A stretch of 64,000 nt of DNA from Trema orientale (taxonomy: Eukaryota; Streptophyta; Magnoliopsida; Rosales; Cannabaceae), in NCBI GenBank assembly GCA_002914845.1, contig JXTC01000088.1:642997-706996 (forward strand), written 5' to 3'. A model generated the notes under the pieces. It saw only the letters and a program-made list of their open reading frames with translations, was not told the DNA's origin and did no database searches. The position numbers and the translations under genes are program-made. Position 1 is the first letter of the stretch. Every line of letters begins with the position of its first letter. Of the stretch, positions 12,679 to 23,102 are shown piece by piece.

Positions 12679-12907
12679 GGCACCAATCTAGTGGGTATTT
12701 TTTTTTTACCCATCTATAGGTATTATTTTGCCCATTAAAATTCATCACGCACGTCTTTTTATGATAAAAATTGGAGAGAAAAAAACATTAAATAATTGAT
12801 ATGTATTTTTATTTTTTTTCCTAACTACTTAAATTATAGTAGTTCTTAGATTATGATCCGACTAAAAAAAACTAGTACTTATAGATAAGTAAAAAAAATA
12901 AATAACC
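12679..12907 (+). mobile_element. TA-targeting MITE family, copy C (right terminus lost)
   Basis: Starts GGCACCAATCTAGTGGGTAT right after the TA tract that ends copy B. It has ACCCATCTATAGGTATT, GCCCATTAAAATTCATCA and a diverged GATCCGACTAAAAAAAACTAG inner block. The terminal TACTGGATTGG is missing and the copy runs straight into AACC and a short TA tract. Head-to-tail with copy B. Confidence -1.
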
Positions 12908-13689
12908 TATATATATGCGCGCAGGTGCAAACTTATTATTTGTTATCTTTATATTTATATAATTTTTTTCGAACATACGTATATATAAGCAAACTAACTC
13001 TTGTGTTTTGTTTTTTCTTTATTGGCATGTTAGATAGCCCATCACCCCTCACAAACGAATTAGACAATGCGTGTGTGAGTGATTTTTTTTTTTTCCCTTT
13101 TTTTTAATGTTTGAATAGATAAACTAGCCAATCGTGAAATCTCACAAACGCAAATTTATATAAAGTAATAGGTAAATATGCGTTGTTACACTTTCCAATA
13201 TCAAACTTGGTTTATTTGTTTATTTTTTGCTTCTCAAATTGTGGTCCATAACAACCATACAACTTTAAAGGCTCTTTTCCACTGAAAAAAAAAAAAAAAA
13301 AAAAACTTTAAAGGCTCTTTCTCTTAAAAAATAAAAAATTTAAAGGCTCTTCAACAGTCAAATATCGAGCAAGTAAAATAAATAAATAAATAAAATAAAG
13401 AGTCAAAAATCGAGGTGGAGAAGTGGGTAGATTATTGGGCCAATGGTGCCTGGCTGTGCAGAATGCGATGGAGGAGCTTTGCATATACGTTGGGCCAATT
13501 GATCCAGCCTAGGCGGTGTGACATCCCAACGGCCCTTACCTAGCATATAACCAGGCGTGAAGCCACTAAAACGACCACACAATTTAAAAAAAAAAAAAAT
13601 TAGAGAAAGTTACGGGGTTTCAAACATTTTCACCTATAAAAACTTAAAGAATTACAAAAATACAAAGGTAATTTTTTTTTTTCAATTTC

Positions 13690-13905
13690 TGTACTGTATT
13701 TATTAGAAAATTATCACTTTTAATTTTTTTTTAGAAAAATACCATTTTAAAAATAGTAACTAGTTTTTGAAAACGGCTTATCAGTTACTGGTTACCAGTT
13801 ATACATCAATTATAAATACTTTTGGAAACTAGTTACCGATTCCTGAAAACACCAGTTACTAGTTACTATTTTTTAAAAGTGATATTTTTCTAATAAATAA
13901 CCCAC
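13690..13905. repeat. Imperfect inverted repeat (foldback element)
   Basis: The left arm TATTTATTAGAAAATTATCA...AGTAACTAG and the reversed right arm TTATTTATTAGAAAAATATCA...AGTAACTAG match over roughly 90 nt each around a centre near 13800. The whole could fold into a long hairpin. Flanking target duplication was not resolved. Probably an old MITE. Confidence -1.
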
Positions 13906-14208
13906 TGTATTTTTCAAATTATTTTTCTAAAAATGCATACAACGCGTAATTATATTTTCACAAAATTATGTGAATGTCTGATTTTTTTAATTGGTTTAAG
14001 TAAATATCCAAGTTTTAAAAGTTATAACTAAATATCCATTCTTTTTAAAGCTTCAATTGTGGAATATGTCGTATTTCTATTTTTATCATTAAGTGAGTTA
14101 GACATTTAGCTATAAACTTTTAAACTTGATTATCTACTGAGTTTTGAGCCAAAAAATGGTCAAATAACTAATCAGCCTAAGAATTTATATATATATAATA
14201 TATATATG

Positions 14209-14519
14209 GGCACCACTCCAGTAGATTTTTTTTTTATCCATCTATAAATATTTTTTTTTACCCATCTATAGATTTTTTTTTGCCCATTTAAAATTTATCA
14301 TGCACATCCTTTCATGAGAAAAGGTAGAGAGAGAAATAGTATTAAATAATATACACGTCTTTCCAACTACTCAAATTATTATAACCGTTAGATAATATGA
14401 TCTAACAGCTAAAAATAAAAAATATTCAAGGATAGGTTAAAAAAAATTATCTATTGAATTGTTCCAAATAAAAAATATTCAAGGATATGTTAAAAAAAAT
14501 ATCTATTGAATTGGGAAAC
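14209..14519 (+). mobile_element. TA-targeting MITE family, copy D with a duplicated right end
   Basis: Starts GGCACCACTCCAGTAG after a TA tract (14186-14207) and ends TATCTATTGAATTGGGAAAC before another TA tract. The 3' segment AAATAAAAAATATTCAAGG...CTATTGAATTG occurs twice in tandem (about 14415-14463 and 14466-14512), so this copy is some 50 bp longer than its relatives. The inner block GATCTAACAGCTAAAAA is preserved. Confidence -1.
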
Positions 14520-14714
14520 AAATATATATAATATATCTTTTTTCTTTAAAAAAATCATTCAAAAAAGAAAAAATAATTTATAAATAAGCTCGCACTCAAA
14601 ATCTTATTACTCCCACAAATATAACTAATTAACACACATTAGTGTAGATTTTTATCTTTTTTTTAAAAAAGTTACATATTTTTTCTTATTTTTTAATAAA
14701 TTAGGTTCAATTTA

Positions 14715-14855
14715 GTTAAATTAAATTAAAAAAGCAAAAAAAAAAATCCAAAGTTTGATGGGCCACCATCACCTCAAGATTCAAATTTAGCTAAATCTTG
14801 AATTAGCTTAAAAACAAATTTAAGTAGTTGCTCAATTAGTGAATGATAATTTACT
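14715..14855 (+). repeat. Direct repeat unit, left copy (pairs with 21161-21307)
   Basis: Shares GTTAAATTAAA, TTTGATGGGCCACCA, CATCACCTCAA, ATTCAAATTTAGC, GCTTAAAAACAAATT and GAT(A)ATTTACT with 21161-21307 in the same order and orientation. The two copies bracket a 6.3-kb block filled by hAT elements and a minisatellite. Confidence -1.
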
Positions 14856-15598
14856 GATTGGGCATGAACAGAAATGCCCCATTAACTTAACTTACTGAAT
14901 TTATCTAAGCTAAAGGAGAATGAACAGAAATGTCCCATTTTTAGCCCTACTGTTTCAATATATATCTCATTTCTCTTTTGCGTATATGAATGCCCTTTTT
15001 TTTTATTGACATATTTCCTTATACCAATTTTACCCTTTATATCATCTATATCACACCTTTAATTTCTCAGCCGATGACCTCAATCTCAGCCATTGTTGTT
15101 GATGGCATAAGAGTAAAGCATGACCTCACTAGCTTGCTTGATCATTCAATCGAAAGTATTCCTTAGTCAATCTTAGTCATAGAGGTGGCAAAATGGGCGG
15201 GCCGGCCCGCCCCGCCCCGCCCATCACGGGCTTAAGGGGGTGAGCGGGCCGGGTCGGGCCGTCAAAAAATACGGGCCGGACCGGCCCGTCAAAAATAAAA
15301 TAGGGCTCGGGCCGGGCCGTCCTCGGCCTTTTTTTTTTTTGCTACTATTTGATTTTTTTTAACAACTTTTTTTAAACATGTTAAGTTCAAACTTTTTAAT
15401 TGAATTTTCATTTAAAAAAATTGATAACATAAACTACATATGTTTTCTATTGTTAAAAAATTAATAATAATTAAATAGGATATTAAGAAAAATAATAAAA
15501 CAAATAAATTTGAAATATTGAAATTTGATTTTATTGATGATCATTTATTACAATTCAAATTATTACTTGAAAAAACTAGTATATCATTAATTATGAGT

Positions 15599-16882
15599 TT
15601 ATGACTCATCATCATCATTCATGTACAAGTTATTGAAATTTTCGGCTAATTCTTCATTANNNNNNNNNNNNNNNNNNNNNNNNNNNNNNNNNNNNNNNNN
15701 NNNNNNNNNNNNNNNNNNNNNNNNNNNNNNNNNNNNNNNNNNNNNNNNNNNNNNNNNNNNNNNNNNNNNNNNNNNNNNNNNNNNNNNNNNNNNNNNNAAT
15801 CTTTGAGCTATGCAATATCTTTTAAATTCAGCAATGCGTGGATTAGAAGCATGAATATAAGTAATAGCAGATCGAATATTTTCAATATATACACTTATAA
15901 CATCCATACCTGATTTGACGATAAGGTTGATGATGTGACATGCACAACGTTGATGCAGTAAGAATCCTCCAGTGTATGAACTTACCAAATTGCTAAGTAA
16001 TTTTATGACCTTTGTGTTTGCGGTAGCATTATCTAAAGTGATAGAAATAATACGATTCGCTATGCCATATTCTTCAACAACATTTAAAATTCTATCTCTA
16101 ATAATTTCAGCAGTATGTTTATTATCAACGACTCGAAAACTAATTATTCTTTTTTGCATTATCCATCTTGAATCTAAATAATGTGCAACTATACTTAAAT
16201 AATCTTGTTTAGAATTAGCACCCCAAATATCAGATGTCAATGCAATACAAAAATTTAATGAAGTTAATTCAGTTATTAAATTTTTACGCATATTTTCATA
16301 AACTTTAATCAAATCACTCCTAGTGGTATTTCTAGAAACTCTTTTAAAGTTTGGATAATAAGATATTCTAATATGATCTTCATAGCTATTACAATCACCA
16401 AAACCTAATGGTAAATCTTTTATAGCAATTAAACGTGCTAGAGACTCCCTAGCTACTATAGGATCATAGTTCCAAGAACTTACCGAACCATCCTTGTTGA
16501 GTTGAAGTGTTGATTGAGTGGGCTCATTGTCTTTTTTGTGTTTTTTGACACATGCATCACTATGTCTTTTCAAATGAGCGGTCCCGCTAGATGGTTTAGC
16601 AGTTAATAATTTCTTACAGTATTTACATCTTGCCATTTTTGTCTTCTTACCATCAGCCTCATCTTTGAATTCCGGATCGAAATGGTCCCATACATCAGAA
16701 GTTGTCCTTACACGTTTGGAAGTCGTGCTTGCACTCGGCGAACAACTATCTTGAAATTGTGAACAACTTCCACTAGCATTTGGATTAGTTTGCATTTCGG
16801 GGACTTGGTCACCCTCTTCAGCTATTCGAATTTGGTCGTCATCCATTTCCAAATCAATAGGGATATTTTTTGACATATCCAT
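15599..16882 (-). CDS. hAT-family transposase (BED zinc finger), interrupted by assembly gap
   Basis: Cuts and pastes hAT elements. The visible frame is 427 codons including the gap, against 600-750 for the family. A BED-type zinc finger spans about residues 60-110, with aromatic W65/F68 and C86-X2-C89-X13-H103-X3-H107. The RNase H-like core follows, with D218 in LTSDIWGA and D284 in ITLDNATANT as likely catalytic acids, then the conserved RCACHIINL (H316). The frame ends ENFNNLYMNDDDES. The C-terminal hAT dimerisation region and the third acid are absent: 138 N is too short to hold them, so either the gap length is nominal or this copy is internally deleted. Relatives: RICESLEEPER/DAYSLEEPER-type proteins. 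An acceptor-like AG precedes the ATG, suggesting a leader intron. Confidence -1.
   Translation of the reverse strand: MDMSKNIPIDLEMDDDQIRIAEEGDQVPEMQTNPNASGSCSQFQDSCSPSASTTSKRVRTTSDVWDHFDPEFKDEADGKKTKMARCKYCKKLLTAKPSSGTAHLKRHSDACVKKHKKDNEPTQSTLQLNKDGSVSSWNYDPIVARESLARLIAIKDLPLGFGDCNSYEDHIRISYYPNFKRVSRNTTRSDLIKVYENMRKNLITELTSLNFCIALTSDIWGANSKQDYLSIVAHYLDSRWIMQKRIISFRVVDNKHTAEIIRDRILNVVEEYGIANRIISITLDNATANTKVIKLLSNLVSSYTGGFLLHQRCACHIINLIVKSGMDVISVYIENIRSAITYIHASNPRIAEFKRYCIAQRXXXXXXXXXXXXXXXXXXXXXXXXXXXXXXXXXXXXXXXXXXXXXXXNEELAENFNNLYMNDDDES
15660..15797. other. Assembly gap (138 N)
   Basis: Run of N inside the transposase frame. Sequence on both sides belongs to the same hAT gene. The missing part should encode the end of the catalytic core and the dimerisation domain, normally several hundred codons, so the true gap is probably larger than drawn. 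Confidence -1.
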
Positions 16883-17639
16883 ATCCTATATTAAAAATAT
16901 GGATATTAAAATTATAGACAACTATAAATAAATCGAAATTACAAATATGGATATTCGGTAAAACTTAATTATAAATAACTACAAATTACAAATAAATTGA
17001 AATTAAAAATATAATATTCTAATAAACTTCTACTAACTTAATTATAAACTACTACAAATTAATTGAAATTAAAAATTTAATATTGTAATAAACTTTCTAG
17101 TTTCTACTAACTTTATTGTAAACAACTATAAATTACAAATTAATTGAAATCATATTTAATAAATTTTCTACTACAAACTTAATTGTAAACTACTAAAAAT
17201 TAAAAATTAATTGATATTTAAAATATAATATTCTAATAAATTTTCTACAAACTACAAACTAATTAATGAACTACTATCTTAATTGTAAAAAATTACAATT
17301 GAATTGAAATTAAAAACAAAGTCTTATAGAACTACTAAGTTACTAACTACTTAACTAGTAACTAGGAACTACAAACTACTAACTATTATACTAGTAATAA
17401 TAGTAAACAACTAAATATACTACAAATTAAATAAATTAAAAAGATAAGTGTGATAAATAAATTAAATCGTATCTTCAATTAAGCTTTATGAGTTGTGAAG
17501 AGTTTGGACTTTGGAGATTATAAAATATAATTACTAATAATTAGTAAATAGTAATTAGATAAGAGAGAAAAAGATAAAATTGAGAATATAATTAGAGATT
17601 TAGAGAGAAAGAATGAGAGAATAAGAGAGTATTTGAAAA

Positions 17640-17811
17640 GGGCGTGTCTACAGTAGGGGCGCCCCTACGTAGAGCCCTGTCTATTCACCGTTGGATGGGA
17701 ATCTGTATATAAATAGATTCTCCACAGATTCCCGTTATTCCCCACAGATTCCCATCCAACGATAATTAAGGCATGACCCTACGTAGGGACGCCCCTACCG
17801 TAGCCATCCCC
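17640..17811. mobile_element. Palindromic Mutator-like MITE nested in hAT (172 bp)
   Basis: Perfect 9-bp target duplications ATTTGAAAA at 17631-17639 and 17812-17820. Ends GGGCGTGTCTACAGTAGGGG and, reversed, GGGGATGGCTACGGTAGGGG. The arms are nearly complementary along their length (CGTTGGATGGGAATCTG against its reverse), so a transcript would fold into a long hairpin. Same family as 23561-23712. It inserted after the hAT element landed, upstream of the transposase start. Confidence -1.
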
Positions 17812-17928
17812 ATTTGAAAATTGTTAAGAGTGAAAAAAGAATGGAGAGTGTAAGATATTTATAGTGTAAGAAAATATTTTTTTTATTTAAAAAAAATAGT
17901 TTAAACTTAAAAAAAAATGGTATATATA

Positions 17929-17982
17929 CCCAACGGTAATATATATTACCGTTGGGCCAACGGTAACATTTGTTACCGTTGG
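17929..17982. promoter_or_regulatory. Two adjacent palindromes in hAT subterminal region
   Basis: 17929-17956 is a perfect 28-bp palindrome with arms CCCAACGGTAATAT. 17957-17982 is a second, near-perfect one with arms CCAACGGTAAC. An inverted pair of GGGCCCA..CGTCTGGGCC blocks follows at 17998-18018 and 18045-18065. Subterminal repeated motifs are the usual transposase-binding sites of hAT elements, and that is the likely role here. Confidence -1.
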
Positions 17983-18182
17983 AAGCTTCGGATTTAAGGG
18001 CCCATATTCGTCTGGGCCTTTACAAATTTTTTTTAAGATTTTAAGGGCCCAGACGAATCTGGGCCAAAAAAAAAAAGGGCGGGCCAGGCTTGGCCCGGGC
18101 CCTAAAAATACTGGGCCGGGCCGCAGGCCACTCTACCGGGCCACAGGCCGGCCCGGCCCGAATTGCCAGTTCTACTTAGTCA

Positions 18183-18837
18183 TCACCTCTATCCAACAAA
18201 TATGTATTAGATTTGAACAGTTCCCGAGTTACTGACCTATTTTTGACCCTATCAAAATCTATAGGTTTGGTAAATTACTAGAGGAAATAAATGATAAAGA
18301 ATTGGTATATAGGTCCAAAATCCAGTAATACCATCAACAATGTTAAGTCCAAGATCCATGACAAAGGAGGTGAGAACTCATCATTTTTTTTTTGGTAGTT
18401 TTTACATTGTATTTACTCCATTAATGATTGCGTTTGATTTGATTGCAAATTCTTAGGTATTCCTCCAGACCAACAGAGGCAGATCTTCACAGAGAAATAG
18501 CTTGAAGATAGTCGCAGTCTCGCTAATTACAACATCTAGAAAAGTTAATGGTCTTTTTTTTTTTTGATGACCTATTTGGGTGCTGATAAAATGTGGGAAA
18601 GTGAATGAGATAATTTATTATGAGTTATACGGTTGAGAGAATTTCTTGTTAGATTGGTGAGAAAATGGAGAAAATGAATGAGATTCTGAGATGATTGATT
18701 ATTAATAATAGTCCAAAATATTTTTTTTTTTTTTAGAGATTAAAGCTTCATTGTGTTATATTTTATTATAACTTGATAGAGTCAACATTGCACTTGCATT
18801 CGAGGCTTGATGGTGGAATTATTGAGCCATATATTAT
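18183..18837. other. Intergenic, nothing recognised
   Basis: Unannotated sequence between the large hAT and the minisatellite. No gene features and no inverted ends seen. Confidence -1.
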
Positions 18838-19268
18838 ATACGAAAACTATATAATAAATTAATTATATATTATAGTAAATTAATTTTATACACCAATAAA
18901 TTAATTATGTAAGCTGGTAAAATAATTATATACTATGGGAAATGATTTATCTACACTAGTAAATTAATTGTGTACTATGATAAATGAATTCCATATATCA
19001 GTAAATTAATCACATACTATAGTAAATGAATTGTATACTATGGTGATTTATGTGCACTAGTAAATTAATTATATAATACAGTAAATAAATTATATACATT
19101 AGTAAACTAATCATATACTATGGTAAATGAATTGTCTACATCGGTAAATTACTCATATACACTGGTAAATAAATTATATATACCGATAAATTGATTATAT
19201 ACACTGATAAATAAATTATATAATATGATAAATGAATTATGTATGTTGGTAAATTAATTATATACATG
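18838..19268 (+). repeat. Degenerate minisatellite, unit about 22 bp
   Basis: About twenty tandem, imperfect copies of a unit close to GGTAAATTAATTATATACAC, with the core TAAATTAATTATATA most conserved and ACTATG/ACACTA spacers alternating. Very A/T-rich. The array stops about 40 bp before the next hAT element. Confidence -1.
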
Positions 19269-19310
19269 AACATGTCAAATTAATTTACATGAGGGTATAA
19301 TGGTAAACTA

Positions 19311-21047
19311 TAGAGCCGGCAAAATGGGCCAGGCTAAACGGGCTGACCCGCAATCTGATGCTATAGCTTGTACTGTAGCGGCCCAGACTGGGCTTATGTT
19401 TCGCAGCCCGGCTGTATTTTTTTTTTTTTTCATGCACAAGTTTTGGGTCAGATGGTAATAATACTATATTGGGCCTTTGGGCATTGGGCTCCCCCTATTT
19501 TTTTTTTTTTTGGGTTTTTTTTTAATGTTTTTAAATAAATTTAAAAACCCATTAAAACAATAATAAATAAATTTTTTTAAAAAAAAGAAAAACCGTTTTC
19601 TATACTTATAAATAATTAAATATCCCATTCTCTCACTCATTTTTTCATAATTTCAAGTTTCAATGCAACACTATACTCTTTTATTCTCCCATTATCTCTA
19701 ATTATATTCTCAAATTTATCCTTTTCTCTCTAATTATATTTTCTAATTACTAAATTATAATTTTTACTTATATTCTCTAATCTCCATTTCTAATTCTTCT
19801 ATAATCCAAAAATCTTCCATTGTTCAACTCTTAATTATCAATTCAAGGTACGATTTCAATTTCTTAAGTATCTAAAATTTAATTTATCAAACTTATCTTT
19901 TTAATTTTAATTATTTTGTAGTATGTTTAGTAGTATATTAATATTTTCACAATTATGACTTATGTTTAGTAGTATGTTTAATTTCAATATTTATAAATTA
20001 CAATTGAGTTAGTAAAATATTTGTAATCATAATATGTTCAAATTAATTAATTTAGTAATATGTTTGTTATCATTCTAATTCAAATTTATTAATGTAGTAA
20101 TATGTTTGTTACCATTTTAACTCAAATTAATTAAAATAGTAATATCAAATAAGTTTCCTATAATTCTAATTCAAGTTAATTAAAGTAGTAATATGTTTAT
20201 TATCTGGTTAATTCAATTTAATTAACGTATTAATATATTTATATAGGATATGAATATGTCAAAAAATATTCATATTGATTTAGAAATGAATACTAATGAA
20301 GAAGAAGATCAAATTCATATAGTTGAAGAAGAAGACTAATTTCAAATAGTTGGAAATGAATGCTAATGAGTAATGAAGAAGAAGACCAAATTTACATTTC
20401 AATAATTTGTACGTGTAACATAAATGATGATGAGTCATAATTGATGATATACTAGTTTATTTTTATTTTTGTAATAATTTAAATTATGATCATTAATACT
20501 ACACTCTTTTTTCCTTACTAAGGTTTTCTCCAATGAGTTTTTCTTAGTAAATTTTTTAATGAGGTAGTCAAAGATTAAATTAGTAAAATGAAATTCAAAA
20601 TTTTAAATTTATTTGTTTCTTTTTCTTTTTCAAACATTTTCATTATAATTCTAAAAAATTCTCTTAATGTTTTTATTTTTAAACTTTTTTTTTAATTAAC
20701 TATTCAACTTATATAATATATCTTATTTAACTATTATTAATTTTTGAACAAAAGGAAAAAAATAACACGTTTATGTTTTATATTTGTTTAAAAACATTTA
20801 ATTAAAAACATATTTTAATATATATTTTTTAAACTTTAATAGATTATTTTAAAAAAAATAAAAAACTGGGCCAAATACGAGCCGACATGTCTTGGCCCGC
20901 TTCGGGCCCAGCTTGGCAGGCCAATGGGTCGGGCCGGGCTCTATTTATTTTTTTTTTGCAGAGTAGGCCGGCTCGTCTGCTTTTCTAAGCCCGCGATGGG
21001 AGGGGCGGGGCAGGCTGGGACCCGGCCCTTCCATTTTGCCACATCTA
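19311..21047 (+). mobile_element. Internally deleted hAT element (1737 bp)
   Basis: Ends TAGAGCCGGCAAAATGGG and, reversed, TAGATGTGGCAAAATGG, with perfect 8-bp target duplications GTAAACTA at 19303-19310 and 21048-21055. In plus orientation it keeps the transposase start (MNMSKNIHIDLEM, about 20250-20340) and the extreme C-terminal coding end (NDDES stop, near 20430), joined after loss of everything between. The leader intron is visible, with donor AAG|GTACG near 19855 and acceptor TATAG before the ATG. It cannot make transposase. It is a sister of the element at 15180. Confidence -1.
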
Positions 21048-21160
21048 GTAAACTATAACTATTAAAACTTGAAAATGAATATAAAAATCAATAAAATGAA
21101 AAATATATATTCATTAACATATAGTTTAGAAAATGAGCATGTGGTGTAGTTTCCTCCTAA

Positions 21161-21307
21161 GTTAAATTAAAAAACTGAAAAAAAGTCCAAATTTTGATGG
21201 GCCACCACCATCACCTCAATATTCAAATTTAGCCCAATTTAATTGAAGTCTTGAATTTGCTTAAAAACAAATTCGAGTGGTACTCAATCTATAAATGATA
21301 ATTTACT
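21161..21307 (+). repeat. Direct repeat unit, right copy (pairs with 14715-14855)
   Basis: Same block order as 14715-14855, with small insertions such as an extra ACC in GGGCCACCACCATCACC. The two copies may be relics of one dispersed repeat, or a segmental duplication later separated by transposon insertions. Confidence -1.
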
Positions 21308-21588
21308 TGTATATATATTGAGAAAGAGATTTTTATTGGTATTGACAATAAAATTTTTATACAATATTTTGAAAACACGCAAAATTTGTTGGAGACAATC
21401 ATAGTATCTAATAGCTTTTATTTATTTATTTATTTATTTATTTGTTAGAATTGAAGCCCAGCTGATAAAAATTTCTGGCTTTGTCCCTACATATAACCAT
21501 TATAATTATGTGTGACAAGTAGCTAAGCACGTGAAACTAAAATAGTTAACATGCCATGAACGGCTATAGCGGGTGGTGGAGAATCACT

Positions 21589-21822
21589 TTAAAAACCTTT
21601 TTTATTGTGGTCGTGATACTCGGTTAGGTAACTCAGCCACACACACACGCTAATATCATCATCTTTGTGCATACATTCATGAAATAAAGAGTCGTGTTTG
21701 TTCCATATCGTCCAACAAATAATACACAAAAATCCGAGGTTGTATCTGAAATTGTAATTTGCTATGAAGAAGATCAAGTCTATCAAGTGAATCTTGGGAT
21801 TAACATTATTAGTGAAGGTCAA
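21589..21822 (-). pseudogene. Possible LINE (non-LTR retrotransposon) relic
   Basis: The minus frame contains FLCIICWTIWNKHDSLFHE followed by LSYLTEYHDHNKK. This resembles the stretch between the zinc-knuckle and RNase H regions in plant LINE polyproteins, where CW.IW..RN..F and an L..EY motif recur. No reverse transcriptase or endonuclease is seen beside it. Low confidence: short, with no poly-A tail identified. Confidence -1.
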
Positions 21823-22245
21823 GGCTTTGGTGTTGTTGTAGAGAACATATGTGAAATGGAATTAACGCATGATCAAACATTCATTGATTCACACGAATAC
21901 AAAGAATTAGAAGAAATAATGAGAAAACTATTTAACAAAATATTTATTTCAAATATGCGCTGTCTAAAATAAAATATATAATTAATGAGGAATAAAATGA
22001 ATCTCTAGTTTAGAAAACATGAAAACTATGAATAAACCTCTAGAAGAAGCCTAATTTGCAGTAAATAAAAAAAAAAAACTTTTACCCCATTTTGCAATGT
22101 AATTTGGCTAAATCGCTAAAAAAAGCCATGCATTCGCATCTTATTTAGAGCCAATTTCTACATAAAAGTGGTATACTCGTCCAAATCTGATATGACATCG
22201 TTTGGTCAAAGTCAAATAAAGGCTTTTTGGGCTTTTGAAAGGTCT

Positions 22246-22537
22246 TTTGGCTAGGTTTAGAATTTGGATTTTGGAAGGAAATGAAAAAAAATTCAAAAAA
22301 ATTCTATTTTTTCTTGTTTAGATTAAAACAAAAAACGATAGAAAGTTTTTCTAAGAAAAACGAAAATTTGATTTGATGTCAATTTTTAGTATATAAAACT
22401 TTGACATATTAATCAGTATGACCAAATGTGTCAAAAAAAGTTCTATAAACTTTTATGAAAAATATTTTTTTTTATTTTTTCATGACTTTTCTCCTGCAAA
22501 TTTTTTTAATCCAAAATCTAGATTTCAAACGGAGCCT
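22246..22537. repeat. Probable degenerate MITE
   Basis: The left end GGCTAGGTTTAGAATTTGG and the reversed right end GGCTCCGTTTGAAATCTAG are imperfect inverted copies continuing into GATTTTGG. Target duplication unclear. The right end lies about 20 bp from the hAT element starting at 22559. Confidence -1.
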
Positions 22538-22558
22538 TAAGAGCGATGAATTTCCACT

Positions 22559-23102
22559 TAGGGCTGGCAATTTTCTATACGACTCGAAAACGACACGAAA
22601 TAAACGGGTTTGGGTGACCCATTTAATTTTCGTGTCAATTTCGGATTGACATGTGTAACACATATAATAAATGGGTGGATTTCGGGTCAACCTATTTAAC
22701 CCGAAAATGACCGGTGTAACCCGTTTAATTAAACATGTCGTGTCAACATGATACTAATGCGACACATTTATTAATATTTTAATATATTAAACGTGAATTT
22801 GATTAATTCTAAGCATATTTATAAGAGTAAAATTAAATTAAGTAGTACATAATCGTGTTAAATTAGAAAAATCGTATCAATTTTAAATAATCGTGTCAAA
22901 CGGGTCATAATATGATACATGACACGTTTATTAAATGGGTTACACGTGTCATGTCGTGTTACATATGTATTAATCGTGTCATATTCGGGTTTAAATTTTT
23001 GACATGTTTATTAATCGTGTCGTATTCGGATTAGGTGTTATCGTATCGTGTCATAATCGTGTGGACCCGAACACGAAACTATAACACGAATTGACAATCA
23101 TA
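22559..23102. mobile_element. Non-autonomous hAT-like element (544 bp) rich in CGTGT motifs
   Basis: Ends TAGGGCTGGCAATTT and, reversed, TATGATTGTCAATTC, flanked by perfect 8-bp target duplications TTTCCACT at 22551-22558 and 23103-23110. The interior is packed with CGTGTCA/CGTGTTA and their complements (CGACACG, ACCCGTTTAA), candidate transposase sites. No coding capacity. The termini differ from the 15180 family, so this is a separate hAT group. Confidence -1.

Larger units (their letters stand above)
15180..18174 (-). mobile_element. hAT transposon with transposase gene (2995 bp, contains N gap)
   Basis: Termini TAGAGGTGGCAAAATGGG and, reversed, TAGAACTGGCAATTCGGG, flanked by perfect 8-bp target duplications CTTAGTCA at 15172-15179 and 18175-18182. 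Both ends are GC-rich with repeated GGGCC/GGCCC motifs. The element carries a BED-zinc-finger transposase on the minus strand (15599-16882), a 138-N gap (15660-15797), a nested palindromic MITE (17640-17811) and two adjacent palindromes at 17929-17982. Intact ends and duplications argue for recent movement. The gap leaves open whether it is autonomous. Confidence -1.
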
